The notes below the pieces were generated by a model. That model was not told where the DNA came from, ran no database searches, and saw only the letters and a program-made list of their open reading frames with translations. Below are positions 34,138 through 47,638 of a DNA stretch of 64,000 nucleotides, piece after piece. The translations under genes and the position numbers were made by a program. How positions within the stretch are numbered: the first letter of the stretch is position 1; the number at the start of each line of letters is the position of its first letter. Source of the stretch: Hirudo medicinalis (Eukaryota; Annelida; Clitellata; Hirudinida; Hirudinidae); the NCBI GenBank assembly GCA_011800805.1, contig MPNW01000511.1:34792-98791 (forward strand), read 5' to 3'.

Positions 34138-35892
34138 TTACTGGGGGTGGATTTTTGCGATTTGAACTGAAGTTGTCGCCAATGAACTGTCGCTGTTGTA
34201 GTTGCTGTTGTAGTCGCTGATGTAGTTGTTGAGGAAGTGCTGCGTTCGTTGGATGTGCTGCTGCAGATTCCGTTTCGTCGGTTGAACGTCGCCGCACACG
34301 AAGCAAATATATCTTGGAATAAAAATCATTTTATTATTATAAACAAAAAGCAAGAATTGTGCAATCAGAATTGTTTGGATGTATGGAAAATAATAACAGT
34401 TGAGAATGAAAAGTTTGAAGAAACAATAATATTTTCAAAACGTTCGTCGAACCTCGATTTATCGTTTGTTGAAAGATGACGAAAAATGTGCTCCACAGCC
34501 TGCTTGTGGGAGTTGAAGCCAACTCTGCACAGGAAACAAAAGTCAGGAAACTGAAGAAAAAATAGTAGTCTAAGAAATAAAGTTACTTCTTTCTAGATTA
34601 TTGGAGGCGACGCCTCACCAGGTGTGAATGCAACATTTAATGGCGGAGTACGAACATCACACCTGGTCTTAAACAAATTTATTCAAACGACAAAAGAACA
34701 TCCAATGTTTGAGTTAAGTTCATTTCACGAACTCAAGCGGATTTTCACATTCACAGACACACACGCACATCGAACGCAATTCGTGGACTCATCTTAAGCA
34801 GTGGAGCATGGAAAACATCCCGTTGAAACAATCACGATGATGGAGATACGTTGTGAGTTGTAAGCGTGGAATCTGTAATTCATTGAGTGCTGATGTTTCT
34901 CATTTCAAACAAACACAAACAAATATCTCAATCACTTTTCCTCCTTCTTCTTCTCAATGAATTCTTTCCTTCACTCATTTTTCGTCAACAAACATGATGC
35001 CGTTATCATGCTTTTCTCAAGAAACGATTATTTTATCGATTATTTATTTTATTTATTATTTTATTTATTATTTTATTTATTTATTTTATTATTATTTTAT
35101 TTATTATATATTGTCAATATCTAATTTGCCCACAAAAATAATGAACTTCAAAGAGGCCCGAATAAAACCACAAAGGAGATTAATATTTTGATCCAAATAT
35201 TTTGTTTACAATTAAATCCAAGATTATTGAACATAAAGGAAGGCATGGTTGATATTCGTTCTGAGAGTTTTTTGTTTGCCAACAGGACTTCTAGGCGTGC
35301 TTCACCAACTTTGGAGAAAACATTTTTCCTTTATTTCTTCCAGATGTAGTTGGTCTTTTTTATGGAAAATTCACAACAGCAGCAACAAGAGATGAATGGA
35401 CGTCCACAACATTTTTAGAAACTTTAATTTGCAATCAAATGATGTAAAAAATTATAATAAAAGTGATGTAAAATTACGTAACAAATGTATTTATTACGAC
35501 TGCACTTGAATTAAAATTAATATGAAAGCCGTCAGAATGCCATGATTTTGAGAACAAATGTCGCAAGCATCAAAAGACATAATAAATCATAAACAATTAT
35601 TTTTAATATCAACTAATCAGCTGAAAATATTTCATTGCGGTTTGTGATTAATATTATGACTAACTTTGACGGAAATTCATTCATTAACATATGGTTAAAA
35701 TTCAACCAAAAATCAACTCACCTGGTTAACAGTCGGCTGTCTTTGGACAACTTTCCAGAAGTGAAGCAACTTCTTGGAATGCTTCCTTCCTGTCCAATGC
35801 TGCTCCGCCTGCGAACTCGAGTTCAAATTCAGGCGACAAACGGAGCAAAAAAGTGGATAAAGAAAAACTCCAACATGAGAGGGGGAAGACAT
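34138..35892 (-). CDS. Small three-zinc-finger protein (one U1/JAZ-type, two C2H2)
   Basis: Three minus-strand exons join in phase: 35892-35722 (57 codons), 34550-34453 and 34312-34138, giving 147 residues plus stop. Exon 1 starts MSSPSHVG and holds a JAZ/U1-type finger, FCSVC...[18 protein letters not shown], with spacing C-x2-C-x12-H-x5-H, the type that binds double-stranded RNA in ZNF346/ZMAT/ZNF385 proteins. Exon 2 encodes a classical finger FCFLC...VEHIFRH (C-x2-C-x12-H-x3-H). Exon 3 encodes YICFVCGDV...QQHIQRTQH (C-x2-C-x12-H-x5-H) and then a tail rich in Asn, Ser and Tyr. Splice sites are GTGAGT/TTCAG and GTTCGA/CCAAG. I know no named family with exactly this three-finger order. A role in RNA or DNA binding is inference. 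The start is the first Met after an in-frame stop; a 5' exon could exist. Confidence 0.72.
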
Positions 35893-35944
35893 GATTGCTC
35901 AATGGAAGAAATCGTGCACCGAAGATATTAGGATGCACTGAAGG

Positions 35945-36117
35945 ATGGATGGATGGATGGATGGATGGATGGATGGATGGATGGATGGATGGATGGATGG
36001 ATGGATGGATGGAAGGATGATTGGATGGATGAATGGNGGATGGAAGGATGGATGGATGGATGGATGGATGGATGGATGGATGGAAGGATGGATGGATGGA
36101 TGGATGGATGGATGAAG
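35945..36117. repeat. (ATGG)n tetranucleotide array with a single N
   Basis: ATGG units with a few AAGG and ATTGG variants; N at 36037. Confidence 0.95.
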
Positions 36118-36797
36118 ATAAAGATGGATACGAAAGACGCGTGTGAGGAGTAAGGTTTCTATGAGGTTATGTAAATATACCGGAAATTCACGCGCAACAT
36201 TCCATGTCTGTTTGAAGATTTGTTAGACATTATAAATTATTATTCGTATTAATTATATTTATTATGATATTATAATCAATCGTAACAGCAATTCCATTGT
36301 TGTTAAGGTTGTGAAAAATCACAAATTAAGACATAAACGGACACAACATATTTCTCAGAATATTTTCGAAATTTGAAATTATTTTTCAAAACCAAACTAT
36401 CACGCACTTATTCGTTAGGTGGCGCTTATTTGATGAAACCTAATTTACATCAACGAACGACTTGAATGCCATGAATAGTTGCCATGGAAGTAATAAATGA
36501 AAATAAATTAAAAACATTTTGTTATTTATTAAATATTTCATTTAATCACCTGCCAAGAAGCCGTCAGTTCACTTCCCAACCTCACAACGCGAGCGTCCAC
36601 TGCAAATAGATTTCAATTATCCTTGATAAATTTTTCTCGACATTCGCTTGACGTCGCCTGTCATAAGCTGTGGAGTGCCATCTATCGCTGGTGGATTTAA
36701 TTCGACGATGTTTCACGGAGGTGGAAAGGAGACACGAACCGAGGATCCAAAGCTGCCATTCAAGTGGAGGACATTTCAGTGGACGTTTTGAGGGGCA

Positions 36798-36920
36798 GAG
36801 ATGGATGGATGGGTTGGTAGATGGATGGGTGGATGGATTGATGGATAGATAGGTGGATGGGTGGGTGGGTTGGTGGATGATGGATGAATAGGTAGATGGA
36901 CGAATGAGTGGATGGTTGAA
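36798..36920. repeat. Degenerate (ATGG/GTGG)n tract
   Basis: Imperfect tetranucleotide repeat related in unit to 35945-36117. Confidence 0.8.
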
Positions 36921-37434
36921 ATGACGGAGATAAAGAATCAGTAAACATTTTTAGAAGTAATATTTTATTTTTATTTTAAAACAAATACGACCAATTTCAA
37001 CCAAATGTTATGGACCAACAGTTGATGATATTTAACAACTCGGACAGATGAGTGGATGTACTGAATGGGTAGTCTGCAGAACCACGGTTCACGACCCGCG
37101 GACACACGATACACGGAGGAACTGCTAATCAAAAGGAATCTAAAACAGCACCTTCCGAGTAATCCCTGAGCGCGATATTCATTTAGCCGTGGAAAGGAGC
37201 AGTTGATGGATGGCGTGATACTGGAAATTATGACGGAATAATTAAATTCACTTTTAAACGCAACGAAGGAGCTGATTGGATCGGAGAGAGGCACGTGACT
37301 GGCTCCGCGATGTGCCAGTGGTTTAATATCGGAGTGGATTTGGTGGCAAAAATTGGAAACTCCTCATTTAATAAACACTCTTCAGAAGATGCCTTTCATG
37401 TGCCTCCGTGCGACTCGTCGCCGGACAGCCGACG

Positions 37435-37472
37435 TGTGTGCGTGTGTGTGTGTGTGTGTTTGTGTGTGTGTT
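37435..37472. repeat. (GT)n microsatellite
   Basis: Imperfect GT run within non-coding sequence. Confidence 0.85.
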
Positions 37473-39196
37473 TATTGGTGGATGCCTGTGCTTGGTGCTT
37501 GGTCGCCTCCGTCTACGTGCCCACAGAAAGGTCGTTACACCATCGGAAAAGGTGTTCCTATTCACACGTTGAGGTGTGAAATATGAGGGCCTGAGGAACA
37601 GCCTTAACAAGTAACAGTATGAAGTATCGGAGCACTTTTCAGTTACAATGTGCTCCCGAGTTGATATCTCGAGTGGAACTCAATTTGCATGCTGGAGTTT
37701 CCTTCCTTCTCCAATTTATTAAGACCTCATTTCAAGTCTGTCTCATTAATATTCATATATGTAAGTAGGTCAGCGAGATAATAGCCGATCGGCTAGAAGG
37801 ATACTCGACTACTCCAGCCTTCCAAGCCATTAATTACGTTATCAGGAGTTTGAAGTAAGAGGAGATAGGAGAGTCGTTATCAAGCTTGTTTGTCAGCTAA
37901 TAATCTTTCACCCCCGCTGAGGTATGGCGCCCTTCACTTTCGATGGTATTCAACCAATCAGAAGTAAACAAAACACTCGTAAACAAATTAGTTTTTACGA
38001 GATTCAAGTTTATTGCCTTTGTTTTTGTTTGTTGTTTTCTTCAGCTTTGAACGAATATCTGTTGAAACTGTTGAAATCCTGTTGAGGGCAAATTCTAGAA
38101 AATTATCTGAAAAAAATGTTTTGAGTTTTTTCAATCTGCATCTGGAAGGCAATGGAAAGCGATGGCGGCGATCAAAGGATGGAAACTACTTGAACCTTTT
38201 CTGCCGCTATCTCCAGGTCGTGTAAGCTCGATTGTTCTCGACTTATTCATTCCAGTAAACAAACCACCTGGAACTACCGCTTCCTTTACGTCGGTTGCTT
38301 CCATGACAACGCCTGTCGGCTGGAGTGACCGAGTTGGAAAATATTTGGAATCTTTTGTCAGCAGACGTCAATTAACTTCTGCGAGCCCGAGGCAGCTTCC
38401 TTTCATTTTGGCGGGAACACTGTTAACACGAACCTCTAATGACGCTGTCTCGGAAAATGAGGGAGATGGTGAGTGCAAAGTGAGGGCATCGTTTTTAATT
38501 AATGGACGACAATTTGTACGCTGGATGAGCAATAATTGGCTGCCCTGTGATCCTCCACGTCCTGAGATCTGATTGGTTGTTGGTGACCTCATTTATGAGG
38601 TCACTTTAACGAATGTAAGTAAATAATAATATAATGTAATTGTGCTCTGGACGAGTTTTATTTGAAGTTATTTTGTTGAGTTATTAATGAATTAAGTTGA
38701 ATATTTAAATAGGGATTTATTGGGTCTTTCGTTTAATTAACAATTTATTCATTTATTTTAGTTATTTATTAATAAATGTTACTATAATATTAATCATTAT
38801 TATTAATTATCATTAACAAATTATTATTTTTATTATTAAATATATTTAATTTATTATTATTCTTTCAGATTGTTGTTGGTTTTCGTTGTTTCGCTTCATT
38901 TTAATTTTTTTGATTGATTTCTAAATTAAATAAATATTTATTAACTAAAAATTGTTTTTGAATAATAATATTAATAATAATAATAATAATAACATGAATA
39001 GTAATTATATTGTGATCATTGTTTTAAAATAATAAACAATTAACATATTTATCACGTAATTATAGCCTAGGTCCTGATGATAGTTGCACAGATCCATAAA
39101 AAGTTCTCTACTTGAAACAAAAACATCTGCTCCTCTCTGAGTGAAATTCCCAGATTAACAAGAACAACAATAACAACAACAACAACAACAACAACA

Positions 39197-39230
<34 letters not shown>

Positions 39231-39379
39231 TTATCATCATCATTGGTTTTTTATTAACATTATTAACTATTAATTATTAAATATAAGAAATAAAACCAGC
39301 TGATCAAATCGATTGACAATTTATTGATTTAATGAACAAAAATCCACAAAATAATCTAAGGCTTCCTCCACAAAGTCAG

Positions 39380-39551
39380 GATGGTCATCAAGAAACTCGT
39401 CAATCACCGGTACTTCCAGCGGGCAATACTCCTGGCCATCCTCATCAATACGCTGAGCATGGGTATTGAGTACCACAATCAGGTTATAAGTTTCTAGTTA
39501 TTATTATCGTAATTTTTAATGACATTAATAATAATGATGATGATAATAATG

Positions 39552-39585
<34 letters not shown>

Positions 39586-39899
39586 CAACAATAATAACAA
39601 CAATAATAACAACAACAACAATATTAATAATAATAATAATAACAACAATAATGGTAATAGTAACAACAACAACAACAACAACATCTACAACAACAACAAC
39701 AACAACAACAGTAATAACAACAACTACGCACTCAATCATTCGATCAGCCGGAGAACCTGACGAGCATACTGGAGTGCAGCAACGTCATCTTCACGGCACT
39801 CTTCGGCATGGAAATGTTCCTCAAGATCATCGGTGACGGACTCCTTGGCTACGTCAGGAATGGCTTCAATGTCTTTGACGGATTCATCGTCATCATCAG
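39380..39899 (+). CDS. T-type calcium channel alpha-1 (Cav3-like) fragment, two exons
   Basis: Two plus-strand exons, 39380-39482 and 39748-39899, join in phase (85 codons). They encode the start of a four-repeat voltage-gated channel domain, most like domain II of Cav3: [20 protein letters not shown] and [11 protein letters not shown] (S1), then [20 protein letters not shown] and MEMFLKII (S2), then [10 protein letters not shown] (S3). Borders are TCAG/GTTATA and TCAG/GTCAGT, so both exons look functional. A complete channel has over 1,500 residues. No S4 voltage sensor, pore loop or other domain was found between 35.9 and 41.8 kb on this strand. Either neighbouring exons lie far away in long introns, or this is a gene fragment or misplaced contig. 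Microsatellites fill the intron and both flanks. Confidence 0.75.
39525..39726. repeat. (AAT)n/(CAA)n compound microsatellite
   Basis: Occupies nearly the whole intron between the two channel exons. Confidence 0.95.
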
Positions 39900-39943
39900 G
39901 TCAGTGAGTCGGTCGGTGAGCCAGCGACGGTTGTCATGACAAC

Positions 39944-40206
<263 letters not shown>

Positions 40207-40710
40207 AACTTAATTTCTCCAAATTTGTGCGTTAATTCTTTTTTCTAAATTTAAGCTTTTATTTTTACTGGAATTGTTTCCACTATTCAGTCGAATTTAT
40301 GTAGAAGTCATTCAAAATGTTTTTTGTAAAATACATTTTATTATTAAAACAAATCATTCTATAATGTATTTTTAAATATGTGCAGTTTTATTGCACATAA
40401 ACTCAGCATCATCGTCATCGTCGTGTGGGTGGTCCTTTGATACGCTTTACATTGTCAGCGATCTTCTGTTTAAAACACGAGCTTGTAAATTTACAGTTAT
40501 AGCTTTAAGTTGTAATTGTCAGTCTGTCGACCAACAGCAACATCCCGAGCAGCTTGTTGTAAACGTGTTGTTGTCGACTGAATGATTGAGAGAATCAATG
40601 TTGGATTAGAACCAAGGAAATGATCAATAAGAGTCCAATCCTCAGCCATCTTGAATTTATCAGAGTTAGATACAGCGACGTAGCAACATTTTGTCAACAT
40701 TTGCATTTCG

Positions 40711-40712
40711 AC

Positions 40713-40745
<33 letters not shown>

Positions 40746-40746
40746 G

Positions 40747-40780
<34 letters not shown>

Positions 40781-40812
40781 CGACGACAACAACAACAACA
40801 ACGACAACAACG
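40711..40812. repeat. (CAA/CGA)n microsatellite
   Basis: Triplet array with CAACGA interruptions. Confidence 0.9.
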
Positions 40813-41397
40813 TGATTCTCAGCAACATCGGAAGAAGGTCGGTGCAGGTCGTAATTAAGGAAACAAGTCATAATAAAATAAAATATAAAACATAATAATG
40901 GAGAAAGAAAAAATAGTAATATTATTTTCTCTCCTGACGGCCATATTGAGCTTATTTAAGGTCTTTCGTCGAGAGCTTAGCGATGCCATGTTTCGCGTTC
41001 AGTGCTGAAACGTGATCGGAAAGTCCAAGTGGAAATATGGAATTATGGGAATTATGAATGGCCGATAGGGGAGTGACGGAAGCTTATGAGAGGCGCATGC
41101 GCATGAATTCGTTTACTTTTGTGATGGCGTTCGTCGGCGCTAAGTGGAAGCACCGACTGCTGGCGGAGGATCCTGGAAAAGCGCATTTCCATCGCTCCTC
41201 GGCACAGCGAGTCACGCCTGATTGATCCCCAATACGCGGTAATCCATGCTCCACTGATCGTCATTCCTCTCTCGAACATAATCGACGTGATCAATGAAAT
41301 CAACTCCTTTTTTATTTTTTAAAAACAAATGAAATCGGATGAGAAAACAGAAGAAATTCATTTCATTTGCCTTTAAACTTCTGTTACTATTTCGAAC

Positions 41398-41575
41398 TCC
41401 ATCCATCCATCCTTCCATCATCCATCTATCCTTCCATCCATCCATCCTTCCATCATCCATCTATCCTTCCATCCATCTATCCATCCATCCATCCATCCCT
41501 CCATCCATCCAACATCAATCCCTCCATCCATCCATCCATCCTTCCATCCTTCCATCCATCCACCACCTTCCATCA
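41398..41575. repeat. (CATC)n minisatellite
   Basis: Tandem CATCCATCCTTC-type units, same family of repeat as 17870-18045. Confidence 0.9.
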
Positions 41576-41727
41576 GCCACCATGTCTTCATCACATTCAT
41601 TTTCAAAGTAGAAGTCACATGACAACATGTGACACTCCTCAGCATTTCCACTGAGTGTGAAGCGATTGAAGCACAAATAATGTCATTCCTTAATCAGAAT
41701 TCATCTGTACAACCACTACATTCACGG

Positions 41728-41828
41728 TTGATTGATTGATTAAATGAATGATTGGTTGATTGATTGATTGAATGAATGATTGGTTGATTGATTGATTAAA
41801 TGAATAGTAGGTTAATTGATTGATTGAC
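41728..41828. repeat. (TTGA)n-rich tandem repeat
   Basis: Imperfect GATTGATTGAATGAATGATT units, ending directly at the Irx stop codon. Confidence 0.8.
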
Positions 41829-41829
41829 G

Positions 41830-44354
41830 TCAGGTAATTGAAATCTTGTTCTTGGTCTTTTCCTCGCGATACGGACGCTCCAAAGTGTTGTTGTCGTTGT
41901 AGGCAGTGGTATGGAAGTAGGTCGGACTTGAACCTTGCACTGTTTGGAGCATGTCGTTGTTCGAGTTGCCGAAGAACGAACCAGGAAACAATGAAAACGA
42001 CGACGACGACGACGATGAAGAGCAGTTGACGACGTTGTAGTCCTGTCTGCGTTGAAAAGTTCTTTCTGGAAATGGGAAATTGTAGGAATTCGAGTAGGGA
42101 CCTCCACACGATGAGAACTGCTGGTATCTGTCCTCGGTTGCTGGACTCAGGAGCTGGTTCTTGAGCGACTTATCCTGGTTTTGTCTCCTGTCCACGGAGT
42201 TCATGACGAGGTTGTCGTACTCGTTCTCCAACGAGTCGGTCTTTCCATCATCGTGTTCTTTGAAAGGGAGAGAAGCAGCGGAGGTTTTCTTGTCCTGATC
42301 GTCGGAAGTCGTCCTGGATGAGATGGGGAAATAGGTGTTCGGAGAAGCGAAATGTTGATGTTGTTGTCCGAACATAGAATCCGACGCGGAGTACGTCGGT
42401 GCGATAACGGCTGCAACCGCTGCCGGAGACTCGTCGACGACAGAAGTCGCTACGTCTGCGAGCGACCAAATCCTCGGCTTAGAAACGCCTTCGATGGAGG
42501 AGGGCATCATTCCAGGGAGTTGAGAGACTGACAGGTTGAGAAAGGGTTGCGAAGAATCCGATGAAGAATCAGTCGTGCCGCAGGGAGTGAGAGGTTTGTA
42601 ACTGTGACTGAACAGGGACCTGCTGGAGTTGCAGTTGTATTCTCTGCTGCTGGAAAACACGCCAGTTCCACTTCCGCAATATGAGGGCGTGAATCCGTGC
42701 ATGAAGGATGGATGGGGATAAAAGTTGGATCCACCGGGAGGCTGAGAGAAGATGTTGTACGGAGGTAGTGGCGAAGAGGAGTGGAAAGAAGAGGATAGCG
42801 ACGATGATGATGATGATGCGGAGGAGGAGGAGGAGGAAGACAACGATGATGTGAGGCTTAATCCGATGTTTCCACAAGCAGGCATGGACAGGGACTGAGA
42901 GAACTTCTTCTGATGTTGAGCTGCAGGGGGTTGAACTCTCACTTTGTGAGGATCTGTGAATGGCTGGAACCTACGAAGGCGTGCATTGGTAAGGTGGGTC
43001 CAATTGTGTTACTATCATAAAAATAATAATAATAATAAATAATAATATTTTAGTTATTAACATTTATTATTGTTATTATTATTTAGCCGCATTAAAATAA
43101 TTTTTATTCGCTCAGAAGTTCGAAAGAAGTGAATGCTAACAAGAGGACACTCTCCATCAGTCTCACTGACTCAATATTTTCATCATTAGGAAGTCGATGA
43201 ACCCGACATTAAACTCGTCTTCGTGCGGCAGATGTCGCCAAATGCAGTCCCACGATTTAAAAACTCCTTCAAATGTTCTTGTTTTTTGTGATTTTTAGTT
43301 TTATTTCGGGAAGTCAAATGTTCGAACAAGTTGCGTCACCATGGTGACAACATGGTGACAACATGGTGACAACATGGTGACAACATGGTGACGCTGAGGA
43401 CTGTGATGATCACGCACGGAGAACTTAAAAGAACACGAATTATGCAATAACTTCGTGTCGAATGTGCAAAAACTATCGATTGTTTGGATCATTATGGAGT
43501 CACGGCAAACTGTCGGTAATGAAATGATGCACTTATTATTAATTATTAACAATATTAATTATTAGTAATAATAATGATTATTTAATAATAATAATAATAA
43601 ATTATTATGATTAATTAATAATATTAATAATAATTATTATCATTTTATTATCATGCTTCAGCCATCACTCAGGAAAGCACTCATTTCCTCTTCAAATCCC
43701 AGGAGCCACAAGGAGCACAACTGTTTCGACCAGCTGTTGCAACCAAGTTGTTCTTTCTGGTGTTGGTTTCGTTTTGTGCACGCATCACCTCAACCAGTAC
43801 GATAAGAGGACTGCATGGGTTTCATTGTTGGCCAAGCGACGGGCAAAACCCAACTCACAGGCAGCGACCTTTGGCACCTAACTCCATCTCCAACCCTACT
43901 CCTAACCCTTACCCTACCTCACGACCCTGGAAATCTATGTAGAACTGACAAAAGTCGTTGGCCGACCACCAGTGGGTTTACCTGCTTGATGGAGTCCTGT
44001 GGCTGTCTGGAGCAACGGAGGAGTGCTTGTTGGATGGCAGGCTACTGCAAGCCAGGTAAGAAGTCACGTCATTGCCACCTCCGCGCGTCATGGTCGAGTT
44101 GCTCACCTTTCGTCGATCCGAGATGGACATGAGGATGTCTTCACCTACTGGAAGTGAATGGAGGATGGTGAAAGTGGATGAATAACGTGGATGGATTTAT
44201 TTGGAATTTCAAATGATTTAAACTAATTATTGTTAAATATCTTGGAAATATCGCATCGATTGAAGGCTCACTTATGTTGTCGACAACGATTGTTTCATCT
44301 TCATCGATGTGGTTCTTGTCGACACTTCCATCTCTTTTATCCTTGCGTAGTTCT

Positions 44355-44386
<32 letters not shown>

Positions 44387-47168
44387 GCTACAGTTGTTGT
44401 TGTTGTTGTCCGATTGAGGGTTCTCAGTTTCACTGTCGACTGATTTATCGTCCTCCTCGTCTCCTGTTCTGTTCCTCGGTGACCACTGCATCTTGTTCTC
44501 CTTCTTCAGTCGGCGTCTGGCGTTTGCAAACCAAGTCGATACCTTGAGAGGGTTGAAGCGTGACTTAAAGTTGAGTAATAATATTAATTAAACAATATTA
44601 ATTAAATTGGCATAAAATAAATTAAGAATTATTAATTATTATTATTAATTGAATTATTAAATGAAAATTGGTCGGAAATTAATTGCTAAAAAATTGTATC
44701 AAATTTATGATAAGCTTTGGAATGAATGTTGAGAATTATTTGAGATGAAACACAAATATTTCAGTCGGTTGTTCAACCACAAGTTAACGAATAGCGAGGT
44801 AACGAATAACAAGTTAACGAATAACAAGTTAACGAATAACAAGTTAACGTATAGCAAGGTAACGAATAACAAGTTAACGAATAACAAGTTAACGAATAAC
44901 AAGTTAACGAATAACAAGTTAACGTATAGCAAGGTAACGAATAACAAGTTAACGAATAACTGAAGAAATGTGATCTTAGAACTGTCGTGCCAGTGAAATG
45001 ATGTTCAAGGAATCGTGTTGAATGGACTGCATTCAACACTTCAACCAGTTCCAGGATTACACAGAAGAATGCAATTATTGGACAAATAAATAAAATATAA
45101 TTTTGTTTTAAATCTCGGTGTTCGTTATTCGTTGGTTTGTTAAAATAAATAATTTTGTGAGAAAAACTTTTAAAAGAAAAAAAATTAATTGAAACTAATC
45201 GATGACATGAAAATGCGTGTCAAGCTCACAAAAATTTGAAACTGGATTACATTACAACAATTTCTGGTCGGCTCAAAGTTTGGCTCTGCATTTAAGGCGA
45301 CAAAATGAAACTATAAAATCACACAAGTTATTATAACTTTAAACTTATTATGTATAATAAAATAATAAATTATCAATAATAAAGATAATAAATTATTAAT
45401 AATAAAGATAATAAATTATTAATAATAAACACTTCACTATCACAATAAACAGATTAAGAGGAATTACGAAAATATTTGTGAACATCCAAGTCACGTCCAA
45501 GTGACATCGAGAGAGGATTGTTCTTTCCAGTAAGCAATCCACTCGAAAATGATGCACTCGTTTGAAAGTAAGAATTTGATGAATGCATGCAGTGAATTGT
45601 TTTATCTGAGGATGAATGCTTCCTCAGATAACACGTCTTTGAGAAATGTTTTCCAAGGGAAGGGGTTCAGTTTTATTCAACTTCGATTGTAAACAATCAA
45701 TTCTTATTTCTTAAAACGCCCGCTATTCCACTTCGTGAGCAATATTAAATTTATTACAATTATATATTCATTTATTCGAATATTCGTCCGTCTTTACATC
45801 TCCTTGTTAACGTCGTCGGAATATCGACTTCATTTTGTTTATGTTTTTGTTTGTGTCACGTGACTGATGTCGTGTTTGATCGTTTTGATATTTGTAAATA
45901 TTTGATCTCACACATTCACCCAATCATGAGTTAACAAGTGAGCTTCAATTTGATCGGCACAAGTGTTTGTGTTTGCATTGTATCTTTGTTTGCATTGTAT
46001 CTTTGTTTGCATTGTATCTTTGTTTGTATTGTATCTTTGTTTGTATTGTATCTTTGTATGCATTGTATCTTTGTTTGCATTGTATCTTTGTTTGTANATG
46101 TTTATAATAATTCATAATATGTTTATAATAATTCATAATATGTTTATAATAATTCATAATATGTTTATAATAATTCATAATATGTTTATAATAATTCATA
46201 ATAATATATTTATAATAATTAATAATATATTCATAATAATTCGTAATATATTTATAATAATTAATAATATTTTTATAATGTTTAAACAATAATTTCATAA
46301 TAATAATTTTATGTTATTTCATAATGTGAGTTTTAAATTGTTTTACATGTGAACAAAGGGTTTCCGCCTTCCTTCTTCGTAACCTGACATACAAACACCA
46401 CAACAAACATACAAACACAACAACAAACATACAAACACCACAACAAACATACAAACACCACAACAAACATACAAACACAACAACAAACATACAAACACAA
46501 CAACAAACATACAAACACCACAACAAACATACAAACACAGCAACAAAGACAACAACAAACACACACAACAAATAACAAAATGAAGCAAATTCAAGTTGAG
46601 GAATAAAAAGTAATTTCAACCCAAACCTCCGTGAAATCATCAACCTTCTATCAACCATCAACCTTCTATCAACCATCAACCTTCTATCAACCATCAACCT
46701 TCTATCAACCATCAACCTTCTATCAACCATCAACCTTCTATCAACCGTCAACCTTCTATCAACCATCAACCTTCTATCAACCGTCAACCTTTCCATCGTC
46801 AACTCCGGTGCTTTTCCACTCGATACTCGTTAAGGAAGACCACGCCTCCCGGTCACGTGCTCCATTCACGTGACATTCGTTCAAACGCAGGCGTTATATA
46901 AATGAGCGCGAAACGATTCCATTTCAATGGCGGACATATCTTTCAATTTGGAAAAGAATTTGGAAGTGGAATTAGATTTTAAAACCTGTGTCAAGGTCAT
47001 CTTAGTGATGATGGCCAGCATGATCTTCTCGCCTTTGGTTGGGTAAGGGTTCTTGATGTGCTCGTACAACCAGGCCTTCAGGGTGCTCGTGGATTCCCTG
47101 GTGGCGTTCTTCCTCCTCACGTCCAGACCTCCGTAGCTGCGAGTTGTTTCAGTTGTTGAAATTAGCAA

Positions 47169-47201
<33 letters not shown>

Positions 47202-47561
47202 ATGTTAAAATGTTTAATTATTCGTCCAATCAAATTGCAACCTGGGCGTATATGGATAAGCAGACATGGTTGAATCGTAGGGCCACGTGGTGTGGTGGGG
47301 GAGGGACCTCCACGAGTCCAAGTTGTCTGAGTTCTTTGAAGTGATTATTTGTTAATATTTTATAATTATTATTAATTACTACTATTATTACAATATTACG
47401 ATTAGCATGAGTATAAATTATTACTATAATATTATATTTAACGTTATGATTCATATTTATTATTCTGATTCTAAAAAAAATATTCCCTTAAAAAGTACAG
47501 ACTTTGAACCTCATGAAAAACGTCGTCATGAATGAACATTTAATGGTCACAATAAATATTA

Positions 47562-47638
<77 letters not shown>

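Larger units (their letters stand above)
35893..39379. other. Intergenic region, repeats but no recognised gene
   Basis: Contains ATGG arrays (35945-36117, about 36800-36920), a (GT)n tract (about 37437-37471) and a (CAA)n/(CTA)n tract (about 39171-39238). The 136-codon open frame at 38162-38572 has no motif that I recognise, and its composition does not argue for coding. Confidence 0.5.
40207..41829. other. Spacer between channel fragment and Irx gene
   Basis: Includes the arrays at 40711-40812, 41398-41575 and 41728-41828. No exon recognised on either strand. Confidence 0.5.

Noticed and set aside
38162..38572. 136-codon open frame
   Set aside because: No domain, no splice context, and not recognised as channel or other family sequence; probably chance.
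46314..46802. 162-codon minus-strand frame of Val-Asp-Arg and Cys-Val repeats
   Set aside because: Spans two adjacent minisatellites (18 and 21 bp, both multiples of three), which keeps the frame open by chance.
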